A stretch of 64,000 nucleotides of DNA from the NCBI GenBank assembly GCA_024867545.1, contig JANFNE010000004.1:1426001-1490000 (forward strand), written 5' to 3'. The position numbers were made by a program, and so were the translations under genes. This DNA is from Phytopythium helicoides. Lineage: Eukaryota > Oomycota > Peronosporomycetes > Pythiales > Pythiaceae. The notes under the pieces are model-generated. The model ran no database searches, was not told the origin of the DNA, and saw nothing but the letters and a program-made list of their open reading frames with translations. This document shows positions 29,466-39,080 of the stretch, piece after piece (position 1 is the first letter of the stretch; every line of letters begins with the position of its first letter).

Positions 29466-31118
29466 CTAAGATAATAAACAACGAATGGACCGTGGGTGTG
29501 CGATAGCGAGCAACCTTCCCAGCGGTTAAACTCTGTTGTCGTTGATATAAAACCAGCAACCGGAGAAGGTGGATCAAAGTTTATTTGTGGCTGCTGTGTT
29601 GACAGTCAAGATGGAACTTGCAATCGATTTTCAGCATCCAACAAGCCGCCAAGACGATGCAAAAGGGAAACAATTGAAGGGAGAAGACTGAGTTCATTGA
29701 CCGGTTTTTCTCTCGTTGTATCGGGTGGAAAATTGGAGCTGCGGATGCTTTGTCAGTTTAAACCCCAAACAATTGGTTGCACAACACGTAATAATCAAGT
29801 AGCGCAAGACTCTGCAGGAGTACAGAAGGAGCGCACGAGGAAACTCACAGTGCTCCCTAGTAGAAGCAGAGCACGCCCATAGATTATTTAGAGGTGTAGT
29901 TGGAGACCATGAGAACTTCACTCACTCGCTGTAGCACCACGTCATGGGGCCAAGCTGATCGAGGATGGGCGGTCCACGACTGAGGGAGAGGCTTCGCGAG
30001 CTCACTAACAAAACTGCGAGCTCGAGCGCCATTCGAAACATCGTGGGATCAATTGTGTTCGTGCGGTGGAGTCTGTCTGACCGTCAGAGGTCATTGACGA
30101 AACAGTCTAGAGTCGCCTCACACCATGCATCCGATCCTTCATATATTTTGCTGAACTGGGTCGTCTTGGTCACGCCTTACGTCATCGCCCCTCTCCTTCT
30201 TGCGCTTTTCTCGCTGACCCAAGAGTGCAGAAATTCATGTGGGGAAAAAATCCGATGGGGTCGAATGGCTACACTGTGCATGCATTGTCAGAGGCTCTGA
30301 ATGAAGTGTGGCGCTCTGTTCCAGAGGGTACCACTTCTGGCGGGTGCCGATTGCTCACGGCGCTGTATTGGGGGTCCGAGTGGTCGAAAGAATTAGGTAA
30401 CGAGCGCGAGGTGTCTCCATGACGCGCCTGCTGGGCGTTCCAATGGAAAGGAGCGGCGTCAGGTTCTCTCCATGAGCAGACGCGCGTCGAGCCCTGCGGT
30501 CACTAGCGGTGTCTGCTGGATGTTGACGGCTTCGCTTTCGCTACCATGTGCATTAGTGATGTGAGAATCCATCATCACCATCGTGGGAGTCGGCGACTCA
30601 GGAGTCGCGTGCGTGGCTGCGTCCCATCCACCCGCCGATAGCTTCGCCATAAATTACCGAACCCGTCGGCGCGATTGATGGCGCATGGAGCGCTGTGATG
30701 ACCACCATACCCCCGCGTTAAACCTCGTCGTCGTCGTCTCTCTCTCCATGCATAAGGCTCCGGCTGGTGTTGGAGCCCATGCAGCTGTGGACGCGAGCGG
30801 CTCCGCGTGGCCAAATGGCGGGCGGCTGGCGGCCCGTTTCTCGCGCTGGGGCGGCCCGCGATGTGGCGGCTGTCGCGATGGAACTCTGCCGGCTCCTGCG
30901 GCTCTGTCGGTGCGACGTCCGGGCTCTGCCGCATTCAAATTTCGAGTCAGTCGCTCCGTGGCGCTAACTTTGTCGGTCGGAAACGGCCGGCGCGGCGCGC
31001 GTTCGGGCGGCGAGCGCTCCCGGCCGCGAGTGGCTCAGTCGGCGAGCCGCGAGCAGCAGCGCAGAGCTCGGTCGTCCACTTCCGTCCGTGGGGCGTCAGT
31101 CGCTCCAGCCCGCGCGCG
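29466..31118. other. 1.7 kb spacer upstream of the 162-residue gene
   Basis: No recognised gene. The right half (30680-31118) is very GC-rich with overlapping open frames on both strands, none with family resemblance. A plus-strand frame at 29965-30300 contains one hydrophobic stretch but no other support. Part of 29466-29960 may hold the 5' leader of the leftward membrane-protein gene. Confidence 0.45.
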
Positions 31119-31133
31119 TCATTTCCAAAGTTT
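31119..31133 (+). promoter_or_regulatory. Inr/FPR-like element before the 162-residue gene
   Basis: TCATTTCCAAAGTTT fits the oomycete initiator plus flanking element and implies a leader of about 140 bp. Confidence 0.6.
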
Positions 31134-31262
31134 TTTGCATCTCATCTCCACGCGCGCAAGTTGATTCTTTACCGTCGCGGGTGAAAAATTACCGACGGTC
31201 CGGGCGAGAGGCCAGACGGGAGGCAACCCACAGATCGAGAAAAGCCGAGAATCCGAGACGCG

Positions 31263-31751
31263 ATGGTCTTCCGGTCGCTCTTCAGGTGCCTGCGGCGCTG
31301 GTTCCGGCGCGGCAAGAAGAAGCAGCGAGACGCGCGCTACGGCGCCGACGTGGACCTGGAGGAGGCGATCGCGGCGCAGCTGGCGCTGCAGGCGCGCGCC
31401 GGGCGCTCGCTGTCGTCCACTGAAAGCATCGCGGCCGCCATCCGCCAGTCGCAGCAGCGCGGACGCAACCTGCCGTCGTTCGGCACGCTGCTCGAGAACG
31501 AGGGCAAGGCCGAGGAGGACCCCGACCTGAAGGCCGCCGTCATGGAGATGCAGAGCCTCACGCCGCGGTTCATGGTCAACGGCAAGGCCGACGAGTCGCC
31601 CGCCTCGATACTCAACGCCAGCAGCTCAGCCACCACGGTCGCGTCGTCCGCACCCATCGCGGACGACCCGCTCAAGTTCGACCTCTCGGCCTCGCAGGGC
31701 CCCGTGCCGCGCCGATCGTCCATCTTCAACCCTAACAGGGAGTGGGTCTGA
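31263..31751 (+). CDS. Small uncharacterised protein with basic N-terminus (162 aa)
   Basis: Single-exon frame from the ATG at 31263. The first 25 residues are strongly basic and aromatic (FRSLFRCLRRWFRRGKKKQR), which could bind acidic membranes or nucleic acid. Residues 30-70 form an Ala/Gln helix (EEAIAAQLALQARAG). A Ser/Ala-rich linker is followed by a C-terminal RRSSIFNPNREWV motif resembling a basophilic kinase site. No family recognised. Codon use is GC-rich, as in its neighbours, and an Inr-like element lies upstream, so I think it is real. Confidence 0.65.
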   Translation: MVFRSLFRCLRRWFRRGKKKQRDARYGADVDLEEAIAAQLALQARAGRSLSSTESIAAAIRQSQQRGRNLPSFGTLLENEGKAEEDPDLKAAVMEMQSLTPRFMVNGKADESPASILNASSSATTVASSAPIADDPLKFDLSASQGPVPRRSSIFNPNREWV

Positions 31752-32803
31752 CGCGGCGGCAGAGGACACGCCGACATGAGCACAGCGAGCGCTGGAGGAG
31801 CGACGCAGGGTAGACACAAGGGGGACGCGCGCCGGGCGACGGGCACGACGCGCAGGATGAATTTGTTATTGCCTAACTATTATAAAGAGGCCCGTCGGAA
31901 GGCTAATGCAAGCAGTCGGTTTTCCACGGAGCCTTCGTGTTCTCGGCATTGGACTCTACTGCACCATCGCATGATCTCGTAGCTAACACCATGTAATCTC
32001 GTTGCTATCAACTCGCTCGCTCTCGCATGCTCTCGCAGCTCCATCCAACATGCTCTCGCAGCTGGCAGCTCCATCTCGAGCACGCCTTCACACACGCAGC
32101 AGCCCGTGGCGTCGCATTGGGGTCGGACGACGCACCCACCTCCGTTCCGACGTCGACGGTCGACGCTCGGATGCCACTGTCACCGTCGCGCTCTTTCTTT
32201 GCGAGCTGCAGCGATCGGATCGCCGGCGTTCCGCCCTCCATGCCGACGCCACGACGAGCGTCGCAGCTCGCGAGGACACGAACGTCCCCGCATTCACCGC
32301 CAGCGTGGCACGGGTATCCGCGTCCGTCAGCGTGGCGCAAGCGAGCTCTGGAGCGCTGGCGTGCGACAAACCACTGAGGAGTCCGGCGCCGTGGCGAGTT
32401 CTCCGGCGACGGAGCTGCTCGCACTGGAGGCAGGCGCGCCTCCGGTCTCATCGCTATGCGCAGTGGTCAGCTAGCGACCATGGCGACTGGGTGGGTGCAG
32501 CACGGCCTCACTGCCGCATCGAGGGCCTTGATGGCTGCACTGCGCGTGCACAGCGAGCGGTGGACGGAGCGTTCCGACCTCCTGCAGGCTCCTCGCATAC
32601 ACATCGCGCGTCGGTCGTGGCGTCGCGGACGCTTCAAGGTGCCACGTCAGTCGAAAGTCGGAAGTCGCGACGTGGCGAAGTGAGCTGAAGCTGAAGTATA
32701 CGAGTAGTATACGTGGAGTGGGTCAGTGTCGAGGACGATCTTGCGTGGCCGCTCTGCCGCTCGGTCGAAGGTCTCACTCACCACTTGCTGAAGCGGAAGC
32801 GTG
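31752..32803. other. GC-rich spacer, possible undetected exons
   Basis: Several overlapping open frames exist at 32000-32690, including 228 codons on the plus strand, but none has a recognisable domain. Short repeats of CTCGCAGCTCCATC occur near 32030-32075. A small palindrome (GTATAC-GAGTA-GTATAC) lies near 32696-32712. An exon feeding the gene at 32804 cannot be excluded. Confidence 0.4.
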
Positions 32804-33172
32804 ATGCCGGAGCTTTGTGAAGCGTCGTGGAGTTGTTGGGAAGACGAGTTGCTCGATGACAGTGACAAGGAGAACGTTGACCCAGCCGGTCTCAGTGCGA
32901 GCTCTGGAATGGAAGAGATGGGTGGCACACAGCCTTCGACTGCAGCAATCTTGAATCACCAATCGAGCGGCAGTTGTAGTGTCGCCAAGGTCAAGATGCT
33001 AGTCAAGCGCAGGCGTGAGGGGAAGAAGCCGATCACTAAGGCAAAGAAGACGCTTGTATTCCCCAAGCGATCCGCCATGAAGCGCATTCCGCTCGCAGAC
33101 ATTACGCACCAGTTCGTCGGCGTGTTTGAAACTTCTCAACTACAACCTGTTGCCGTCACGCTCCCAGTCTAG
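32804..33172 (+). CDS. Small protein with KEN-box and D-box-like degron (candidate APC/C substrate)
   Basis: 122 residues from the ATG at 32804. Residues 13-27 are acidic and contain DSDKENVDP with a KEN box (22-24). Residues 60-90 are highly basic (KRRREGKKPITKAKKT). Residues 93-101, KRIPLADIT, fit an RxxL destruction box with the cyclin-like xDIT extension. Both motif types direct proteins to the anaphase-promoting complex. A short basic protein carrying both could be a securin-, sororin- or PCNA-associated-type cell-cycle regulator. This is inference from motifs; no domain is recognised. A CTCACTCACCACTTGC element about 30 bp upstream may be the initiator. An upstream exon cannot be excluded. 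Confidence 0.6.
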   Translation: MPELCEASWSCWEDELLDDSDKENVDPAGLSASSGMEEMGGTQPSTAAILNHQSSGSCSVAKVKMLVKRRREGKKPITKAKKTLVFPKRSAMKRIPLADITHQFVGVFETSQLQPVAVTLPV

Positions 33173-33595
33173 CTCTAGCGTTGATCGATTTGATCATCTC
33201 GTCATGGCTACACGCTCCGCTCTACACGAGTCTTCCAGCAGGCACGGACTGCATCGCTGCATGAAGGAAGTGCACACCACCACGTCGGCACCAATCTCGA
33301 CTGTAGTCTACCGTAATTCTATCTCCAATGTACAATAATCTCTTCCGTTGGCGCCATGACGCCGTCAGCTCACCCTTCATGATGCCACATCAACCGCATC
33401 AACCGCGATGAGTGTTCGCTCTTAAATCCCATTTTCGTCCAATCCGCGCTCTCCGCCATCGGTACGTGTCGCCATCCACGGCCTCCCATTGGCCAAAAAC
33501 CCTCCGAACCCATCGCCACGCACGAGCTCACCAGATCTGCGTCATTCCCGATCTCGACTTCAAGCGCCGCCCCCTCCTCGCTCCTCCTGCTGCTC
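33173..33595. other. Spacer and promoter of acylaminoacyl-peptidase
   Basis: No gene seen. A GTCATTCCCGATCTCG initiator-like element at 33541-33556 lies about 40-55 bp upstream of the next ATG. Confidence 0.55.
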
Positions 33596-36025
33596 ATGAC
33601 GGACGACACGCAGCGCCTGACGCAGCTCTTCACGGCCGTCGCCGGCCGCTCGCAGGCGCTCGCCAGCGGCTTCCTGTCTGTTCCTCATCCCGGCGCGAAA
33701 TCGGCCGTCGCGCAGCTAGTCTGGAGCGCCAACGACTGGGTCAACGGCGCCACGCGCTCGTTCCACGTGCAGCACCACGTGCTGGGTCTCGATGGCGACG
33801 CCCCCAGCGTCGTGCGAGGACTGGTGCCTGCCAGCTGGGATGTGGCGTACACGAGCGTGTCGCCGTCGCGGCGATCGGTGGTGACGCTCAAGTTGGACGC
33901 GGCCAAGAACGGCGACGCGCCGGAGGGCATCTTCTCCGTGTTCACGGACGGCAAGCTCGCCAGCACCTTCAAGGCACCCAAGACGCTGCATGGAGCTATC
34001 TACCTTGGCGAACGCGAGGGCGGAATCGCGTGGTCGCACGATGAGACTCGCATTGCGTACGTCGCCGAGAAACTGACGCCGCCGGCGGAGAAGTCTGCGT
34101 CCTTCTTCGAGAACGTCAATGAGAAGAAGGACAAGCCGAAGAGCGATGCTGGTGCCGAAGATGCTGGCAAGACCGTGCTGCCAGGGAACAAGTACGTGTG
34201 CGAGGATGACTGGGGTGAGCGATACGTGGGCAAGAAAACGGGAGCGATCTTCGTCGCAACGCTCTCGACGGGCAAGATTGAGCACATCACTGGTATCCCT
34301 GAGAACGTCACTTGTGCAGACGTAACTTTCACCCCAGGAGACAAGGGCCTGGTATTTGCTGGCACTGAGGTTGACAAGCCTCGTCGTCTAGGCATTCTCT
34401 ACTGCTACAACCGGCGCAGTGAGCTGTACGAGGTCGAGTTTCCAACGGAGTCTGCAGCCGCTGTAGACGATGCGACATCGAAGAAGAAGTATGTTGTAAC
34501 AAAGGTATCGCTCAGCCCGGATGCAGACGAGTCAAGCATCGGTTCTGTGCGCTGCCTACGGTTCTCTCCCAATGGAAAACAGCTCGCATTCCTCGGCACG
34601 CGCGACATCATCACGCACGGAACGTGCAGCTTCCTCGCTGTTGTGAATTGGGAATCAAAGAGTACATCAACAATTATCCCAGTCAAGGACGAGCCCGAGG
34701 ATGGCTACAGCAACCCTGAAAAGGTTGAGACTGCGTTCAATGGACTCTTTACCGGCTCGCTGAGCCGAAACGCATGGTCTGCAGACGGACAGTACGTGTT
34801 CTTTGACACGCAAGTCGGCTCTCGCGTGGTGTGGAAGTATGTCAACGTTGCAACTGGAGCCATCACATCGCCGACCTATGTCGATGGGAAGCGCATTGCG
34901 ATTGAGACTGTGCTCGATCGTTACGACAACGCCGACTCTAAAACGTTTCTCGCTCTGGTGTCTGTGTCCTCACCAACACGCGCACCAAGCGTCTACCTTG
35001 TGTCCGTTGATGCGACCACGGGACAATATGTCCGCTCGCCGATTGCAATTGAAGTCCAAGACGACGCAGAAGGGAGCTCTCCGTACATCAAGGACTGGCA
35101 GGTGCACAGCATCCCCACAAGTGTGTCGGATTCGCAGCCTCGACGTCTTCCGGAGGTTGAGTTTGCCGGCAAGGAGGTCCTGAAGGACGTGCTGGTTCCG
35201 TTGGTTTCAAGTTCGGCTCCTTTCGAGGCTACGCTGTTGCTGCCGAAGCAGGATCCACCGAGCAATGGTTATCCGGTCGTGATTGACTTGCATGGCGGCC
35301 CACACGGCAATTCGCCGGTGATGTACCGCGCCACGTTTGAATTCTTTGCTGCCTTAGGGTTTGCCATCGTATCGGTCAACTACCGCGGAAGTACTGGGTA
35401 CGGTCGCGTTGCGCTTGAGTCTCTTGTGGGCCGCGTTGGCACACAGGACGTGTTTGACTGCCACTACGCTCTGCAAAACTTGCTGGAACAAAACCCGAAG
35501 CTGCTAGATGCGTCCAAAGTGCACTGCTCGGGTGGTTCGCACGGAGGATTCCTCGTGCACCACTTAATCTCCCAGTTTCCAGGCTTCTACAAGTCGACTG
35601 TCACGCGGAACCCGGTTGCAAACATTGCGAGTATGTTCTACAGCACGGATATTCCAGACTGGGCTCTCGCTGCCGCTGGTATTCAGCGCTTCGAAAGCAT
35701 CTCGACGCCGCTGGTGCCTGCTGGAGCTCCCGCTTTGTCCCCGCAGACTCGACTGGCCATCTTGAACAAGTTGTGGCAGCACTCGCCAGTCGCGAACGAC
35801 CTGAGCAAGGTGACAACGCCTGTGTTGTACGGTCTTGGCGGTGTAGACCGTCGTGTGCCACCAACACAAGGTCTTGAGTTCCGTGCAACACTGCAGAGCT
35901 ACGGTGTAGAGACCAAGATGCTGTGGTATCCTGAAGACTCTCATCCACTCGCCTCGGTTGCAGCGACTGGAGACTTTGCTGTCAACTGGGGCCTGTGGCT
36001 GCTCGCCCACAACCCGAGCGATTGA
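33596..36025 (+). CDS. APEH: Acylaminoacyl-peptidase (S9 prolyl-oligopeptidase family)
   Basis: Single-exon, 809 residues. This enzyme removes N-acylated amino acids from blocked peptides in the cytosol. The N-terminal part (about 1-540) has the repeated WS.D...A-type wording of a beta-propeller (LVWSANDWVNG, IAWSHDETRIAYVAEK, LRFSPNGKQLAFLG, NAWSADGQYVFFDT). The C-terminal alpha/beta-hydrolase domain carries DLHGGPHG, S648 in GGSHGG, D751 in GGVDRRVP and H783 in EDSHPL, a complete triad. Length and the KYVCEDDWGERYVGK segment fit APEH. No signal peptide. Convergent with the aquaporin, 97 bp apart. The subfamily (S9C) is assigned from overall resemblance. Confidence 0.92.
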   Translation: MTDDTQRLTQLFTAVAGRSQALASGFLSVPHPGAKSAVAQLVWSANDWVNGATRSFHVQHHVLGLDGDAPSVVRGLVPASWDVAYTSVSPSRRSVVTLKLDAAKNGDAPEGIFSVFTDGKLASTFKAPKTLHGAIYLGEREGGIAWSHDETRIAYVAEKLTPPAEKSASFFENVNEKKDKPKSDAGAEDAGKTVLPGNKYVCEDDWGERYVGKKTGAIFVATLSTGKIEHITGIPENVTCADVTFTPGDKGLVFAGTEVDKPRRLGILYCYNRRSELYEVEFPTESAAAVDDATSKKKYVVTKVSLSPDADESSIGSVRCLRFSPNGKQLAFLGTRDIITHGTCSFLAVVNWESKSTSTIIPVKDEPEDGYSNPEKVETAFNGLFTGSLSRNAWSADGQYVFFDTQVGSRVVWKYVNVATGAITSPTYVDGKRIAIETVLDRYDNADSKTFLALVSVSSPTRAPSVYLVSVDATTGQYVRSPIAIEVQDDAEGSSPYIKDWQVHSIPTSVSDSQPRRLPEVEFAGKEVLKDVLVPLVSSSAPFEATLLLPKQDPPSNGYPVVIDLHGGPHGNSPVMYRATFEFFAALGFAIVSVNYRGSTGYGRVALESLVGRVGTQDVFDCHYALQNLLEQNPKLLDASKVHCSGGSHGGFLVHHLISQFPGFYKSTVTRNPVANIASMFYSTDIPDWALAAAGIQRFESISTPLVPAGAPALSPQTRLAILNKLWQHSPVANDLSKVTTPVLYGLGGVDRRVPPTQGLEFRATLQSYGVETKMLWYPEDSHPLASVAATGDFAVNWGLWLLAHNPSD

Positions 36026-36122
36026 TCAGACTCCTGTACATGAATGGGTGACATAGGAAGAGAGGATCATTGACAAACAAACAAAGCTCATAGTACACTG
36101 CATTTGGCAACAAGCTCCATTC

Positions 36123-36998
36123 CTAGTTGCGCGGATGGTGGTGCTCAACGAGTCCAACGTAGAGGCCAGCACCAATCGAGCCGCCGAGCAGCGGGCCAAC
36201 AATTGGCACCCAGAAGTAGTGGCTGCGCATCGTGAACACTTTGGATCCCCAGCCAGCGCAGAGCGAGAAGAGGCGAGGGCCGAAGTCACGCGCAGGGTTG
36301 ATGGCGTAGCCAGAGTTCATGCCGAACGCCATGCCGATCGCCACGACAAGCAGAGCCACGGCGCTGGGCGACGTGTACGGGCTGGCAGGCTTGTTGAGCT
36401 CGTCACCGATGGCAAAGATACCACCGAGCAGCAGCGCCGTGCCAACCACCTCGGTGAGGAAGCACGTCGCAACCGGGACGTCGTCCGAGTACGGGTACGT
36501 CGCGAACACACCCTGGGTGCTCTCGCGGTCCGGGTCGATGGCGTTGAACATGGGGTAGTACACGATGTACACCATGAAGGCGGCCACGAACGCGCCGAGG
36601 ATCTGAGCGATGATGTAGGGGATGACCTTGCGCCACTCGAAGCGGCCAAAGACAGCGAGCGTAGTGGTCACGGCCGGGTTGAGGTGAGCGCCAGAGACGC
36701 CACCGGAGAAGTGGATACCGAAGAGCACGGCGAGCCCCCAGCACAAGTTGATGTTGAGGTACTCTCCCTTGGAGCCCTCGCTGAGCACGACCTGCGCCAC
36801 GACACCGTCTCCGAACATGATGAGCACGAGCGTGCCGATGAACTCGGCGAGGCACTCGCGCAGCAGCGGGGACTTGACTTGGTACGGCTTGGCGGTCGCA
36901 GGCTCAAGCTGGGCGACGTCGTCACCGTTGATGAGCACTTCCGGGTCATTCAGACCGGTGTAGGAGCTGTCAAACTTGGCAGAGTCGGTGCGGCCCAT
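36123..36998 (-). CDS. Aquaglyceroporin (MIP family)
   Basis: Channel of 291 residues for water, glycerol or similar small solutes. Six membrane segments are visible between about 45 and 285. The two pore motifs are HLNPAV (NPA at 107-109) and INPARD (234-238). The Asp after the second NPA marks the glycerol-conducting, GlpF-like branch. The cytoplasmic N-terminus is about 45 residues. The ATG at 36998 is chosen over the longer open frame because the upstream part does not resemble the family, and an Inr-like TCACTTTCCAATCTTCC (minus strand) lies at 37056-37072. Confidence 0.93.
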   Translation of the reverse strand: MGRTDSAKFDSSYTGLNDPEVLINGDDVAQLEPATAKPYQVKSPLLRECLAEFIGTLVLIMFGDGVVAQVVLSEGSKGEYLNINLCWGLAVLFGIHFSGGVSGAHLNPAVTTTLAVFGRFEWRKVIPYIIAQILGAFVAAFMVYIVYYPMFNAIDPDRESTQGVFATYPYSDDVPVATCFLTEVVGTALLLGGIFAIGDELNKPASPYTSPSAVALLVVAIGMAFGMNSGYAINPARDFGPRLFSLCAGWGSKVFTMRSHYFWVPIVGPLLGGSIGAGLYVGLVEHHHPRN

Positions 36999-39080
36999 GG
37001 TCTTCTTCTTGCTTTGAGCTCGAACGGAGAGGACGAAGGCGAATCGAGAGGCACGAGGAAGATTGGAAAGTGACGACCTCAGAGAGGATCGAGTGAGCCC
37101 CACGAGTGGACACGGGTCCAGGTCACACTCCTGCGTCAGCAACTGGGGGAGAGCCGCTGAACGTGGTTGAAGTTCAAGCAGCGGGTCACGCTGCAGTTTA
37201 CTTGACTGCAGTCTATGCGGAATCCAGCGGCCGGATGGCGGCAAGCGCCGTGGCAAGGTGATGGGGAGACTGGCAGAGAGTGGCCGGTTACAGCATTTGT
37301 AACACAATGTATTATATACGAAATTGAATGGCTCGGACATGGCGAAATTTGCATTGATATTGGTTACTGATTTCTGAAGTTTGATGAGATGGGCGAGGAT
37401 CGCATCGATGACTGACTTGGTTGACTGACTATTCCGTAACTTAAACCAGTAAGTGTTATTGGATGCATCCTTCACAAGGCGTCGCTCCCAACCAATGAGT
37501 GGCTTGTGCGTCGCAACGTTGCGAATGTCGACGCGTCATGAAGCTACACAGTAGGCGGCATCTGTTCTTCGTCGAGTTGAGTGCGAAGTGTAGGTGCACT
37601 CTCTACGAGCTCCTCCATGAAGACGAAGTGAATGCAGTTGAAGAGAGCAGAGCAGCAGCACTGACTGCTCAAGACTGTAGTCATTCACGAACTGTGGGTT
37701 TTTGTGGGTTCAACTCGACGTCCATTGACCCCCACTCGGAGGACCAGGGAGACGAAGCTCGATTCGATAATGACAAGTAGGAAGCACTCCGAGTTAGGCA
37801 GGCAGACAGCGCAACGGATTCTGCGACGCCATTGTCGAGTTGAAATCCTTAGTGTCGCACCTTGACGACGACAGGTCCTGAATAGCCAATGATCTTGTTG
37901 CGTATGCAGCTATTCTCCCTCCTGAGATACCTGTGCTGTGCAGCAGCAGCAGCAGCACAGAAGACCAGCGAAACTCCTGGATTGCGCATGAGGCTCCTCT
38001 CGATCTTGACGAGTCACAGAGAAGATGGAAATGCCAGCAACGAACAAAGGTCACTACAACTATGTCAGCCTGTCAGGATCACATGCATGTACTGTGATTT
38101 CGATACCTCTAGAGTCACGACGAAATCTTCTCGCCTCGAGCACGAGTCTCCAAAGGATGCTTGTTGTAACATCAGGAAATTTGTGATGGCGCTCATTTTC
38201 CTTGGCCCAATGAAAGAGGAAGACGACGCCCAGAGTTCATTGACCGTACTCGCCTTCACGATCAAACGCGCACTTCTACTTCTTCAACTTCACCTCTGAA
38301 GACCTTTGAGGCGCGAGTGGTAAACGGTGCAATTGGTAAACAGCGCAGAGTCTGACTGGAGCAACAGGGGTCTCGCTTGCGCACTTAGGTGGTGACCATC
38401 AAGGAAGACGTTTGATATCGACTAGTTGGTGAGCACACCTTCTAAATAGTACAAGAACAGCCCCAAGGATCTCGCTTGCGCACTTAGATGCTGATCATCA
38501 AGGAATCTTTGATAGCGACGAGTTGGCGAGTACACCTCTCCCTGGCAGAGGAAGGTTTGAGAGTGGAGTCGTGCACAAATGGAGGCCCTAAGCGTAGATG
38601 CATGAATACTGTGGGCGTACATCAACAATCCGTCATACGATCCCGAGTGCGATGAGAGGCTATCTCTCTGCTGTAGGTAGAGCTGCATTTGGAATGAGGA
38701 AGCGCAAGCTCTCCCCACTAAAGTTTTCCGCCTCGACCCTACCAGCGAAGAATCTAATGCGTCGCCGAGAAATCTTCGTCCTTCGTGAACATTCTCTCGC
38801 TCATTGCGTCAAGCTTGATTCCAGCGTGCCAGCCCGCCCACCACAATCCAGCGGCAATGGCAGCAGCAACCCGCCCCGTCCTGACGGAGCCTTTGTCATT
38901 CATTGCCACCGTCAAGAAAAGCTGTCAGGCCATCGCTCGACGCGTGCCCTCCTGACTTTCGCACCCATCTTCTGCTCGCACTTTACCGCCCGCCCACCGT
39001 ACACGTCGCACCTAGTCGGGGGCAAAGGAAACTGCAGTTTGTTTTGCCCGCACAAAGCAGATCGCCGCCTGTCGCCGACG
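36999..39080. other. 2 kb spacer between aquaporin and Nma111-type protease
   Basis: The divergent promoter region of two genes. It holds the aquaporin initiator (37056-37072), a GCA microsatellite (37938-37957) and a diverged 70-bp direct repeat (38372-38538). From about 38600 a frame is open into the protease gene, but it has no domain and is probably leader. No other gene seen. Confidence 0.5.
38372..38538 (+). repeat. Diverged direct repeat, two copies of about 69 bp, period 99 bp
   Basis: Copy 1 at 38372-38440 and copy 2 at 38471-38538 both start CTCGCTTGCGCACTTAG and end GAG.ACACCT, with several substitutions and a small gap between them. Non-coding. Confidence 0.75.

Noticed and set aside
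29965..30300. 111-codon frame with one hydrophobic stretch
   Set aside because: No promoter element, no homology and a short length in spacer; chance is more likely.
31337..31846. 169-codon minus-strand frame overlapping the 162-residue gene
   Set aside because: No domain, and the plus-strand frame has an initiator-like element and a cleaner protein.
32002..32688. 228-codon plus-strand frame and overlapping frames in the GC-rich spacer
   Set aside because: Low-complexity Arg/Ser/Ala content, competing frames of similar length and no recognisable motif. A hidden multi-exon gene remains possible.
36135..37073. 312-codon frame antisense to the aquaporin
   Set aside because: Composition is that of a shadow frame, and the opposite strand encodes a complete aquaglyceroporin.
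38598..39080. Open frame leading into the Nma111-type protease
   Set aside because: It has no domain, and the acidic N-terminus of the family is already complete from the ATG at 39081.
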